Source: JBGMEA01 sp963674555
GTDB lineage: Bacteria; Bacillota; Clostridia; Eubacteriales; Anaerofustaceae
Assembly: GCA_963674555.1 (NCBI GenBank)
Contig: OY771429.1
Span: 806,001 to 870,000 of the forward strand
Direction of reading: 5' to 3'
DNA: 64,000 nucleotides
Part shown: in pieces, positions 7,386-15,337 of the stretch
Layout: each line of letters starts with the position of its first letter
How positions within the stretch are numbered: position 1 is the stretch's first letter
Notes under the pieces: model-generated
Told to the model about the DNA's origin: nothing
The model's input: the letters and a program-made list of their open reading frames with translations, nothing else
Databases searched by the model: none
Made by a program: the position numbers and the translations under genes

Positions 7386-8441
7386 TTATTTATAAATTGT
7401 TTTACCGTATGTATTTACTTCATCTGCCATCCAATTGTTTACTTCTCTTGCATGTTCTGCCCAACCGGCTCGTCCTAAATACATACCGCAGAAAGCATAG
7501 CCTCCACCGGGAGCTAAGTCATCGATCACTTCACGTACATATGAACGAACTTCCTCTTCATCAACATGTTCCGGATCTTCGGGAACAAAATCATACCCGC
7601 CGCAAACGACCAATTTACCTTTATATTTTTCTTTTACTGCATGCAAATCATTGCCTGTTTGTGCCGGATCCCAAAATACCACACCAAAATCGATCATATC
7701 ATCCAATTGATCTTCACAACGTCCACAGTTATGGAACTGTACAGGTATCCCTCTGTCCATTGCATATTTTGATTGTCTGGCATATATCGGTTTAAATACA
7801 TCCCTATATGTTTCCATTGAAAAGAACGGCTGTGACCTTGATGCTGAGTCATCTGTCAAATTAAAAAGATCGGGCTCATAATACTCAATTACTTTTTCGA
7901 TGATGGGTTCGTAATAATCGCAAACAAAATTCAAAAATTCTTTGCAAGATTCCGGATCTTCTACAAGAGCCATTAATGCTCCGTTGAATCCCATGTGCGC
8001 GACTAAAGTTTGGAAAGGTCCAAAGCTGCCACCCGACATAACACCGGTTGTTTTTCTGTTTACCCTTGCCAAATCTTTTTTCGCCATAGATTCCCAATCG
8101 ATCGAATCAACTGTGAAATCAGGCTTTTTCACGATTTTATGCCAATCTTCTATGTCTTCAATATGGAAATCCCAAGGTCTAGGAATGAATTGGTACCCGG
8201 TTTCTTCATTTGCTACATGAGGAACACCCCACATATCAGTGTATTCCAATACTTCAGGCATGCCATTCTCAGTCATACGCGGCATTGTCCCTAAAATTTG
8301 AGGGGCACTCGGGTTTACAAAAAAAGCGGGAACGCTTTCATCCATCGGTCCCCATAAGCCTCCCATAGTCCACCATGGAACGTATTCAGGCATTTCGCCA
8401 CGACCCATTCGCAAATAATTTTCTTTTGCAGTTAATGTCAT
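7386..8441 (-). CDS. URO-D family corrinoid methyltransferase (MtaA/MT-I type)
   Basis: 351 residues, the length of uroporphyrinogen-decarboxylase-fold proteins. There is no heme-synthesis context; the next gene is a corrinoid protein. The region VQFHNCGRCEDQLDDMIDFG carries an H-x-C pair in the position of the zinc ligands of MtaA/MtbA-type methyltransferases, with a further Cys in LVVCGGYDF. It should move a methyl group from a substrate to the corrinoid protein, or between corrinoid and another carrier. The start is set by AAGGAGGAGATCTATCT ahead of the ATG. The second URO-D protein of this window lacks the H-x-C pair, so the two probably act on different substrates or with different chemistry. 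Confidence 0.85.
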   Translation of the reverse strand: MTLTAKENYLRMGRGEMPEYVPWWTMGGLWGPMDESVPAFFVNPSAPQILGTMPRMTENGMPEVLEYTDMWGVPHVANEETGYQFIPRPWDFHIEDIEDWHKIVKKPDFTVDSIDWESMAKKDLARVNRKTTGVMSGGSFGPFQTLVAHMGFNGALMALVEDPESCKEFLNFVCDYYEPIIEKVIEYYEPDLFNLTDDSASRSQPFFSMETYRDVFKPIYARQSKYAMDRGIPVQFHNCGRCEDQLDDMIDFGVVFWDPAQTGNDLHAVKEKYKGKLVVCGGYDFVPEDPEHVDEEEVRSYVREVIDDLAPGGGYAFCGMYLGRAGWAEHAREVNNWMADEVNTYGKTIYK

Positions 8442-8662
8442 AGATAGATCTCCTCCTTATTATTAAATCAGCGATATGTAGTCAGCAGAAATTAATAAAG
8501 AAACTTGAGAAAATCGGCAACCGAACGAATGGAATGCATTAATCGTCCACAACCGAAAACTTTTAATTTTCTGAATAAAATTTAAACATCGCTCATCTAA
8601 GATATCGCTTTAATCACTGTTTATATTAACATTGCAACTGAGTTTCAGTAAATATATTAAAA

Positions 8663-8690
8663 GTACAAATTTTAATTCAAAAATTTGTAC
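8663..8690. promoter_or_regulatory. Inverted repeat GTACAAATTTT-N6-AAAATTTGTAC
   Basis: Eleven perfect base pairs around a six-base spacer, about 220 bases upstream of the URO-D gene. The half-site TACAAATTT also occurs in an inverted pair inside the second corrinoid module (62468-62489), though facing the other way. It may be an operator or an RNA hairpin. The A/T-richness makes chance possible. Confidence 0.4.
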
Positions 8691-8786
8691 CGATAACACG
8701 AATATACAGATATATACTTTTATGAAGCCAATTTTAAGCCTGCATGAAAAATGTATATAAAATTAAATTTACAAAATATATTAAAA

Positions 8787-8810
8787 AAACTGATCTTTAA
8801 AGATCAGTTT
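8787..8810 (-). terminator. Terminator of the PucR-type regulator gene
   Basis: AAACTGATCTTT / AAAGATCAGTTT is a perfect 24-base palindrome, 22 bases past the regulator's stop, followed on the minus strand by TTTT. Confidence 0.8.
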
Positions 8811-8831
8811 CTAAATATTATCCATTCTCAA

Positions 8832-10325
8832 TCATCCACTAATGAGAAACTCAACCTGCTTACGCTCGTATGAAAAAAGGTCCAACATCCTAATCGAAGT
8901 TAAAATATATTCTCTTGTATATTTATCATCTAAATTATATTGCATATTCCCAACAATTTTGTTGATTCTATAATTCAAAGTGTTTTTATGCATAAACAGT
9001 TCGGCAGATGCTTGCAATAACGAGCGATCATTTGCCAAATACTCTCTTAATGTCATGATCGATTCATTTTCGCAATTCGGTTGTTTCTCCCACAGTTCCA
9101 TCACGTCGGGTTGACATGCATGATATTTTTCTTTGATCTCATTAGAACAGAGAATATAATCCAATGCATAGTCATAAAAAGAAGAAAACTTAGAATCTGG
9201 ATTTTTTATACAACCTTGTTTAATTGCAAATAATGATTGTTTCACATATTCGCCGATATTATCGATACTATCACACTGTAAACTGTATCCGAAAACAGTA
9301 TTCAATTCATAAATATACGATTGTTCTATCTTTGGTATGATGTCATTAAATAAATTTTCTCTTTCATTGAATAGTAGTACCAATTGATTTTCAAGACTAA
9401 ATGAGGGGGTGGTAGGAAAATTTATATTTAGATATTCTTTGATAAGCAACACTACATTCTGAGCCACCGTCATATTATTGAAGGCAATCACACAAATTCT
9501 GAACTTATCCTCATCTGTCCATTTCATATAGCGCATAAAATGCTGAATTGCTTCCTTTTCAACGGGTTGCCCTTGGATAAGCTTAAGAATATTATTATTG
9601 ATGTATAATTTTTGATTGTCTTTTTTAATCGAAACCAAATACCACTCTAACACATCGCAAAGGTGTTCCAATATCTGATAATCGCCTTGCGTGAATTCTC
9701 GAAAGTAGTCTAATACCGCTATTCTTCCATACACGATGTTATTGTGTCGTACCAGAGCCATCAGGCAATTCGCTTCATCATGTGATGATGGTTTCTTGTA
9801 CAGTACGGGTTTTTTGCTTAGATCTGCTTCTTGATCCTTTATTCTCTTCTCAAATGATTTATATACCGAAACTGATTGATAACCGTATTCTGATAAATGC
9901 TTCCACTCCGGATTCAAGTCGTCTGCACCAATTTGACTACTCATTGCTAATAATTTACTGTTGCTGTCAAGAAGCAAAAGAGGTAAGCGAAACAATCTCC
10001 AGCTTTTATCTATGATCGTTTGATAATTTTGCATACCCATATTTTCATGGATCATCTCATCCCAGTCAGAATATGTATCAAATACATTTTGAATCAATTC
10101 TGCAGCATCTTCTTTGTCTGTGTTTATCAAACGTATATGATTATCTTCTCCACCGCCTATAAGCAATACGTCTTCTCCGTCTTGTTTAAGATATAAGCAA
10201 TCGTCACACGCTAACACTTCTTTAAAGTGAATGCTTTTATATCGAGCGGTATAAGGTTCGTTGATATTCAATTCAATATCTTTGCCTTCAAGTTGGTTTG
10301 CGATCATCCAAAGACTGATTTTCAT
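8832..10325 (-). CDS. PucR/CdaR-type transcriptional regulator
   Basis: 497 residues. The N-terminal 250 or so are a sensory region without a recognised family signature, holding GAF-like strands (LLLLDSNSKLLAMSS, RIAVLDYF). The C-terminal 60 or so fit the PucR-type helix-turn-helix: TLREYLANDRSLLQASAEL followed by FMHKNTLNYRINKI. Such proteins activate catabolic genes in response to a small molecule. It stands between the URO-D operon and the divergent pterin methyltransferase gene at 10747, whose promoter carries two palindromes. It is the obvious candidate to control one or both, by position only. The ATG at 10325 follows AGGTAGGAATCTTTAAAAT. Confidence 0.8.
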   Translation of the reverse strand: MKISLWMIANQLEGKDIELNINEPYTARYKSIHFKEVLACDDCLYLKQDGEDVLLIGGGEDNHIRLINTDKEDAAELIQNVFDTYSDWDEMIHENMGMQNYQTIIDKSWRLFRLPLLLLDSNSKLLAMSSQIGADDLNPEWKHLSEYGYQSVSVYKSFEKRIKDQEADLSKKPVLYKKPSSHDEANCLMALVRHNNIVYGRIAVLDYFREFTQGDYQILEHLCDVLEWYLVSIKKDNQKLYINNNILKLIQGQPVEKEAIQHFMRYMKWTDEDKFRICVIAFNNMTVAQNVVLLIKEYLNINFPTTPSFSLENQLVLLFNERENLFNDIIPKIEQSYIYELNTVFGYSLQCDSIDNIGEYVKQSLFAIKQGCIKNPDSKFSSFYDYALDYILCSNEIKEKYHACQPDVMELWEKQPNCENESIMTLREYLANDRSLLQASAELFMHKNTLNYRINKIVGNMQYNLDDKYTREYILTSIRMLDLFSYERKQVEFLISG

Positions 10326-10621
10326 ATTTTAAAGATTCCTACCTTTTTAAATACCTTCCAGGACCTCAAATATATTCAACTAAATTTATTGAAATTCTAT
10401 CGAGGCTCCTGCTAAAACTTTATAACAGCACTTTATAAAGAAATACAAGTAATATCTTAAATAAAATTTGAATACAATATTGATGATATAATTATATTTT
10501 AAAATTAAAGATTTTACAACCCTTAATACCCATTTCACGAACATCGCAAATCTGTTTTAACATCATTCATAAAAAAATATAGCCGGATTTGTTGTATTTT
10601 TCTAAATTATTTTTAATATCA

Positions 10622-10650
10622 TTGACAGACATACTTGAGTATGTTATCAT
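10622..10650 (+). promoter_or_regulatory. Sigma-A promoter of the pterin methyltransferase gene
   Basis: TTGACA at 10622-10627 and TATCAT at 10645-10650 with a 17-base spacer. The spacer contains the first of two palindromes, so a bound protein would cover the promoter. The gene starts 97 bases downstream. Confidence 0.75.
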
Positions 10651-10675
10651 AGTTTTAATGCCATACCGGAGTATG
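10630..10675. promoter_or_regulatory. Twin operator-like palindromes CATAC-N4-GTATG
   Basis: CATACTTGAGTATG at 10630-10643 and CATACCGGAGTATG at 10662-10675. Both have identical five-base arms with four bases between, and they are 32 bases apart, about three helical turns, so they face the same side of the DNA. The first lies between the -35 and -10 boxes, the second just past the likely start of transcription. This arrangement suggests repression by a cooperatively bound dimer. The binding protein is unknown; the adjacent PucR-type protein is a candidate. Confidence 0.65.
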
Positions 10676-10746
10676 CTAAAACAGATTACGAAATAAATTA
10701 TGCAAAAATAATATAAATCGATTAACATTTTAAGGAGGAATGATCA

Positions 10747-11556
10747 ATGATTATCATTGGGGAGAAAATCAACGGAACAATTCCCGTTGTGAAAAAAGCG
10801 ATTGAAGAACGCGATGTGGAATTTATTCAAAAAAGAGCGATCGCACAAGCTGAAGCAGGCGCGAATTTCATCGATGTTTGCGCAAGTGTAGATGCTGAGA
10901 AAGAAAAGGAAGTTTTATCATGGCTCATCAACATCGTTCAGGAAGTTACAGACGTACCTTTAGCGATCGACAGTCCGAACGAAATGCTTTTAGCTGAAAT
11001 TTACACACTTGCAAAAAAACCGGGAATGTTCAATTCAGTTAATGAAGAAGGAACAAAATGTGAAACGATCTTTCCGCTTATGACCGGAAATACATGGGAA
11101 GTGATCGGCCTTACATGTGACAAAGAGCACGGGATACCGATGGACGTAGAAACCAAAGTCGATATTGCAAAACGAATCATTGATAAAGGCGCAAAATACG
11201 GAGTAGAACCGCATAGGATCCATATCGATCCTGCTGTTATGGCACTTGCCACAGCACCAGAAGCAATGAAGAATTTCGAACAATGTATCATAAAAATAAA
11301 AGAATACGCGCCTACGGTTAAAATCACCGGAGCTATCAGTAACATATCTTTTGAAATGCCTATGCGAAAAATCGTCAATCAATGTTGCATGGTCATGGCG
11401 ATCCGCGCAGGACTTGATTCAGCGATCATGGATCCGATCGACAGAGAAATGATGGGTATGATCTACGGTGCGGAAGCATTGGCGGGGATCGATAAAAGCG
11501 GTCGTAAATATAATATGGCTTACCGCAAAAAGAAATTCGGACCTATTAATAGATAA
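10747..11556 (+). CDS. Methyltetrahydrofolate:corrinoid methyltransferase (pterin-binding, MtvA/MtrH-like)
   Basis: 269 residues. It opens MIIIGEKINGTIPVVKKAI and has the dihydropteroate-synthase-like blocks AGANFIDVCASV, VPLAIDSPN and HRIHIDPAVMAL, then KITGAISNISFEMP and DSAIMDPIDREMMGM. These are the pterin-binding barrel features of the methyltransferases that carry methyl groups between corrinoid protein and tetrahydrofolate. It completes the module formed with the corrinoid protein at 6698 and the URO-D protein at 7386, but is transcribed the other way, from its own promoter. Start chosen by AGGAGGAATGATCA before the ATG. It resembles the second copy at 63187. Confidence 0.88.
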   Translation: MIIIGEKINGTIPVVKKAIEERDVEFIQKRAIAQAEAGANFIDVCASVDAEKEKEVLSWLINIVQEVTDVPLAIDSPNEMLLAEIYTLAKKPGMFNSVNEEGTKCETIFPLMTGNTWEVIGLTCDKEHGIPMDVETKVDIAKRIIDKGAKYGVEPHRIHIDPAVMALATAPEAMKNFEQCIIKIKEYAPTVKITGAISNISFEMPMRKIVNQCCMVMAIRAGLDSAIMDPIDREMMGMIYGAEALAGIDKSGRKYNMAYRKKKFGPINR

Positions 11557-11913
11557 TAATGACCTCCCTTTTTTGTTTATATCACCTGAAGAGGTAAGAG
11601 ATCAATCAAAATAAATATTCAAAAAAGGCTTGTTTATTATCCTTACCTTTTCTTCTGATATAAGATAAATCAATTTTCCAATAAAAAAAATGTATATATG
11701 ATCCTTTCAATAAGTAAAAGCCGTATCTCTAAGATACGGCTTTTACTTATTTTTAGTATTTCAATAAAAATAATTTTTGATCTGTTTTACTGAATGATAA
11801 ATCATTAAATTTTGCTTAGAAACTTACTTTTCACCTTATCTTCATGAGAACGTCACACCACTTCGTATAATAAAAATATACTTTATGTAAATAAACAATG
11901 AAGGATTTGTATT
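11557..11913. other. Intergenic region with terminator and promoter of the lipoprotein gene
   Basis: 357 bases. The terminator is at 11709-11751. TATAAT occurs near 11866 in CTTCGTATAATAAAA and may be the -10 box of the lipoprotein gene, but no good -35 lies 16-18 bases upstream. Nothing else is seen. Confidence 0.4.
11709..11751. terminator. Bidirectional terminator with 20-bp perfect stem
   Basis: Twenty perfect base pairs (AATAAGTAAAAGCCGTATCT and its complement) around a three-base loop, with T-rich sequence after it. It lies about 150 bases past the methyltransferase stop and ends that transcript. Confidence 0.85.
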
Positions 11914-13758
11914 ATGCTTAAAAACACAAAAGCCAAAATTCGGTTTGCACTAACCACAATATTGCTACTTATTTTGTGTATGTCATTTTTTTCAGGCTGC
12001 TCAAAAAATACTAACGAGGATACAACTGCATCAGACGAAACTTCATCTGATACAACAATATCAATCTATGAAAGTGAAGATTATGACACAACTTGGAATG
12101 AAAATGATTCTATAGCAGTCGTTTTAAAAACAAACGCAATCTCATGTGAAAGTAACGGAGTCAAAATAGATGAAAATACTATTACCATTACATCAGCAGG
12201 CAGCTATGTTATAAGCGGCTCATTGGAAAACGGGCAAATCATTGTCGATACTGAAGATGAGGAAATCGTCAAACTTGCACTTGACGGAGTAAATATTTCA
12301 TGCAACACTTCATCACCTATCTATATAGAAAATGCAAATAAAACCATCATCGTCCTGCCTGATGGTTCGGAAAATTATTTATCGGATGGAGATACATACA
12401 GTACAAATACTGACGGAGAACCGGATGCAACAATATTCAGCAAGTCAGATCTGACAATAAACGGAACCGGAAGTTTAAGTATTGATGCCAATTATGATGA
12501 TGGTATTAAGAGTAAAGATACACTAATAATAACCGGTGGTAATATTTCTATTGAAGCGGTTGGAAGCGGAATAGTTGGTAAAGATTATGTTGCAATAACC
12601 GATAGTGACATCTCTATTCTATCGGAAGGCGATGGGATAAAATCAACTAATGATATTGATAGCTCTCTAGGATTTATTCAGATCGACAGCGGTTCGATCG
12701 ATATCACTTCTAAAAACGAAGGCTTGCAAGCAAAAACAAATATTACGATCAATGGCGGAAATATTACCATAAATTCCGGTGGCGGAAGCACCAATAGTAT
12801 CAATAATTCAGAAAGTACATGGTACGGCAAAGAACCCGGGAATTCTCAAACTTCAAATGTTGACAGTGATACAAGCGGTAAAGGTATTGTAGCAAAGAAT
12901 AACATTACGATCAATGAGGGAATAATTGAAATAGATTCCGCAGACGATGCGATCCACGCAAACGAAACTATAGAGATAAGCGGTGGAAATATAACAATTT
13001 CTGCCGGTGATGATGGAATACACGCCGATACATCAATTGATATCAACAACGGTACGATCAATATATTAGAATCTTATGAAGGCATCGAGAGTGCAACGAT
13101 CACGATCGAAGACGGAGATATCCACATTGTTTCAAATGATGATGGCATCAATTGTGCGGGAGGCAACGATGATTCTTCAGGTGGAGGACGTCCCGGAGAA
13201 AACAATATCAACAGTTCGGGAAATGATTACTTGTATATAAACGGAGGATATATTTACGTTAATGCAACAGGAGACGGTTTAGATATCAATGGTTCAATTG
13301 CCATAAGTGCCGGAACGATCATTATCAGCGGACCTACTTCCAGTGGAAACGGCGCATTGGATTATGACGGATTATTTGAAATGAGCGGGGGATTCTTGCT
13401 CGCAGCGGGAAGTGCAGGTATGTCACAAACACCTGATAGTTCATCTGAGCAATATTCAGTCTCGATCACATTCAATTCATATCTAGAAGCCAACACAATA
13501 TTACATATAGAAAATGATTCGGGCGAAGATATTGTAACTTTCTATGCGGAAAAACCTTATCAAAACGTTGTATTATGCTCAGTAGATCTGATGCAGAATG
13601 TTGAATATTCGATAGAGTATGGCGGAAGTTGCACAGGTTCAGTCACAGATGGATTATATTCGGGCGGGGTCTACAGTAACGGGACAGCAGTAACAACATT
13701 CACATTATCCGGTGTGATCACATATTTAGGATCAAGCGGATCAAATCAAATGCACTAG
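11914..13758 (+). CDS. Secreted lipoprotein with beta-helix-like repeats (Cthe_2159/carbohydrate-binding family)
   Basis: 614 residues. The signal sequence ends in the lipobox FFSGC, so Cys30 would be lipidated and the protein anchored outside the membrane. After a Ser/Thr/Asp/Glu linker, the body consists of repeated short strands of the form ITINGGNITI, IEISGGNITIS and INNGTINI, with many DDGI(K/H) turns, as expected for a right-handed parallel beta-helix. I recall this as the family of the Clostridium thermocellum protein Cthe_2159, reported to bind acidic polysaccharide. The last 110 residues form a separate beta domain. The next two genes encode a VTC protein and a DUF4956 membrane protein, 28 bases and a short overlap away, a recurring trio in Clostridia. 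Confidence 0.75.
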   Translation: MLKNTKAKIRFALTTILLLILCMSFFSGCSKNTNEDTTASDETSSDTTISIYESEDYDTTWNENDSIAVVLKTNAISCESNGVKIDENTITITSAGSYVISGSLENGQIIVDTEDEEIVKLALDGVNISCNTSSPIYIENANKTIIVLPDGSENYLSDGDTYSTNTDGEPDATIFSKSDLTINGTGSLSIDANYDDGIKSKDTLIITGGNISIEAVGSGIVGKDYVAITDSDISILSEGDGIKSTNDIDSSLGFIQIDSGSIDITSKNEGLQAKTNITINGGNITINSGGGSTNSINNSESTWYGKEPGNSQTSNVDSDTSGKGIVAKNNITINEGIIEIDSADDAIHANETIEISGGNITISAGDDGIHADTSIDINNGTINILESYEGIESATITIEDGDIHIVSNDDGINCAGGNDDSSGGGRPGENNINSSGNDYLYINGGYIYVNATGDGLDINGSIAISAGTIIISGPTSSGNGALDYDGLFEMSGGFLLAAGSAGMSQTPDSSSEQYSVSITFNSYLEANTILHIENDSGEDIVTFYAEKPYQNVVLCSVDLMQNVEYSIEYGGSCTGSVTDGLYSGGVYSNGTAVTTFTLSGVITYLGSSGSNQMH

Positions 13759-13786
13759 AGCAAGTTATAAAAAATTGGAGGAAAAT

Positions 13787-14593
13787 ATGATGCTTACTAC
13801 ATTCAAAAGAACAGAGTTGAAATTTAGAATAAATAAATCTCAATTCGAACAACTGATGTGTATTTTGCCGAAACACATGCAATCAGATACATATTGTGAA
13901 AATAACTCTTCCTATCGTATCAATAATGTTTATTACGATACACAAGATGACTTATTGATACGTAATTCGCTCGCCAAACCTTATTATAAAGAAAAATTAC
14001 GCTTAAGAGTTTATGGAGATTCGATTGAATTAAATTCTAAAGCCTTCTTGGAATTAAAAAAGAAGACCGCCGGTATCGTTCATAAACGCAGAGTCGGCAT
14101 GTCTTTACAAGAAGCTTATACTTTCATGAAATACGGTATTTGTTATGAAGAAGAAAACTACATACATGATCAAGTGATGAATGAATTAAAATTCTTTTCA
14201 AAGCACTACACTCTGAAACCAAAGGTATATATTGGCTATGATCGAATCGCGTTTTTCGGGAAAGAAGATAAAAATTTCAGAATTACATTCGATTACAATA
14301 TTATGACCAGGCGAAATGATTTTCACATCGAAAATGGCTGTTACGGTAAGCGATTGGAAAACAAGAACACATACATCATGGAAGTAAAGTTTATCGGAAG
14401 TTTGCCAAAATGGTTGATAAACACACTCAGCAATATGAGAATCTATAAAAGCAGCTTTTCAAAGTATGGAGAAGAATATATAAAACATTGTGCTGTATTG
14501 AAAAAAGAAAATCCCTTTAAAATATCCAATATTACTTTTAAGAAATCAGTCAAGAAAGAAAATATATCGCAAAGGAGTTATGTGCAATGCTAG
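13787..14593 (+). CDS. VTC-domain protein (polyphosphate polymerase-like)
   Basis: About 268 residues. It carries the tunnel-domain motifs of the VTC family: FKRTELKFRIN at the start, KLRLRVYG, LELKKKTAGIVHKRRV, YIGYDRIAF and YIMEVKF near the end. The basic residues in the first three and the acidic one in the last bind polyphosphate and metal in yeast Vtc4. In bacteria, members of this family are found with DUF4956 and CotH or beta-helix proteins, and their reaction is less certain. GGAGG at 13777-13781 decides the start: ATG 13787 (or 13790), not the upstream TTG at 13775. It overlaps the next gene by seven bases. Confidence 0.8.
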   Translation: MMLTTFKRTELKFRINKSQFEQLMCILPKHMQSDTYCENNSSYRINNVYYDTQDDLLIRNSLAKPYYKEKLRLRVYGDSIELNSKAFLELKKKTAGIVHKRRVGMSLQEAYTFMKYGICYEEENYIHDQVMNELKFFSKHYTLKPKVYIGYDRIAFFGKEDKNFRITFDYNIMTRRNDFHIENGCYGKRLENKNTYIMEVKFIGSLPKWLINTLSNMRIYKSSFSKYGEEYIKHCAVLKKENPFKISNITFKKSVKKENISQRSYVQC

Positions 14594-15279
14594 AATCACT
14601 TTTTTCTACAACGACAGAAGAATCTCTTACGCTACTAAACATGTTAACAGCGCTCATTTCATCTATGTGCTTTGGGACTCTGATAAGTTTTATCTATATG
14701 AAAACACACAGAAAAGAAGGTTATTCGAAAAGTTTTGCATTAACTTTGATCATGCTACCCGGCATAATATCCGTAGTAATCATGCTGATAGGAAGCAATG
14801 TCGCCAGAGCGTTTAGTTTAGCGGGGGCTTTCAGTTTGATTAGATTCAGAAGCGCGCCCGGAGATTCAAAAGATATTGCTTATGTTTTCTTTACACTTGG
14901 CGTCGGGTTAGCCTGCGGAATGGGTTATATTTTATATGGATTCCTCTTTGCACTCATCATGTGTCTATCTGTCTTAGTACTCGAATCAGTCAATTTCGGG
15001 CGATCGAATTCCGCATCAATGCAGCTGAAAATAACAGTGCCGGAAGATTTAAATTTCGAAGGAATTTTTGATGACATATTATCAAAATACGCTGATTCAT
15101 GGAAATTAAATAAAATCAAAACCACCAGTTTCGGAACTTTATTCGAATTGACATATCTGATCGAGCTTAGAAAACAAGTGACACAAAAAAATCTGATTGA
15201 TGAATTAAGATGTCGGAACGGAAATTTAACTGTCATCTTGACTTTAAACGGTGACAATAATACAGCAATTAAGATGTAA
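14587..15279 (+). CDS. DUF4956 membrane protein
   Basis: 230 residues. Four hydrophobic segments lie between about residues 10 and 125. Between them is the family block AFSLAGAFSLIRFRSAPGDSKD (positions 14809-14874), with its RFRS motif. The C-terminal 90 residues form a soluble alpha/beta domain (LKITVPEDLNFEGIFDD). The start overlaps the VTC gene by seven bases, so translation is coupled; AAGGAG lies ten bases upstream. It probably forms a membrane partner of the VTC protein. The biochemical role of the family is not known. Confidence 0.85.
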   Translation: MLESLFSTTTEESLTLLNMLTALISSMCFGTLISFIYMKTHRKEGYSKSFALTLIMLPGIISVVIMLIGSNVARAFSLAGAFSLIRFRSAPGDSKDIAYVFFTLGVGLACGMGYILYGFLFALIMCLSVLVLESVNFGRSNSASMQLKITVPEDLNFEGIFDDILSKYADSWKLNKIKTTSFGTLFELTYLIELRKQVTQKNLIDELRCRNGNLTVILTLNGDNNTAIKM

Positions 15280-15282
15280 AAT

Positions 15283-15318
15283 AAAAAAAGCAAAGTAAAA
15301 GTTTACTTTGCTTTTTTT
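15283..15318. terminator. Bidirectional terminator between DUF4956 and histidine kinase genes
   Basis: AAAAAAAGCAAAGTAAA pairs with TTTACTTTGCTTTTTTT across a two-base loop. It serves both convergent genes. Confidence 0.9.
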
Positions 15319-15337
15319 ATTCCTTATATAAAATACA

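Larger units (their letters stand above)
8442..8831. other. Intergenic region upstream of the URO-D methyltransferase
   Basis: 390 bases, strongly A/T-rich. It holds the terminator of the regulator gene (8787-8810), an inverted repeat (8663-8690), and two copies of CAACCGAA at 8518-8525 and 8550-8557, 32 bases apart. The promoter of the URO-D operon must lie here but no clean -35/-10 pair stands out. No small gene and no cobalamin-riboswitch core was recognised. Confidence 0.4.
10326..10746. other. Divergent intergenic region, regulator / methyltransferase
   Basis: 420 A/T-rich bases. The right end holds the promoter and twin palindromes described separately. The left part must hold the promoter of the regulator gene, which I cannot point to. 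No gene is visible. Confidence 0.4.

Noticed and set aside
8442..8831. Possible cobalamin riboswitch before the corrinoid genes
   Set aside because: No B12-box core (GCCACTG-type) found here or in the other gaps around the methyltransferase genes.
14580..14816. 78-residue frame over the start of the DUF4956 gene
   Set aside because: Out of frame with the clear membrane protein and without its own ribosome site.
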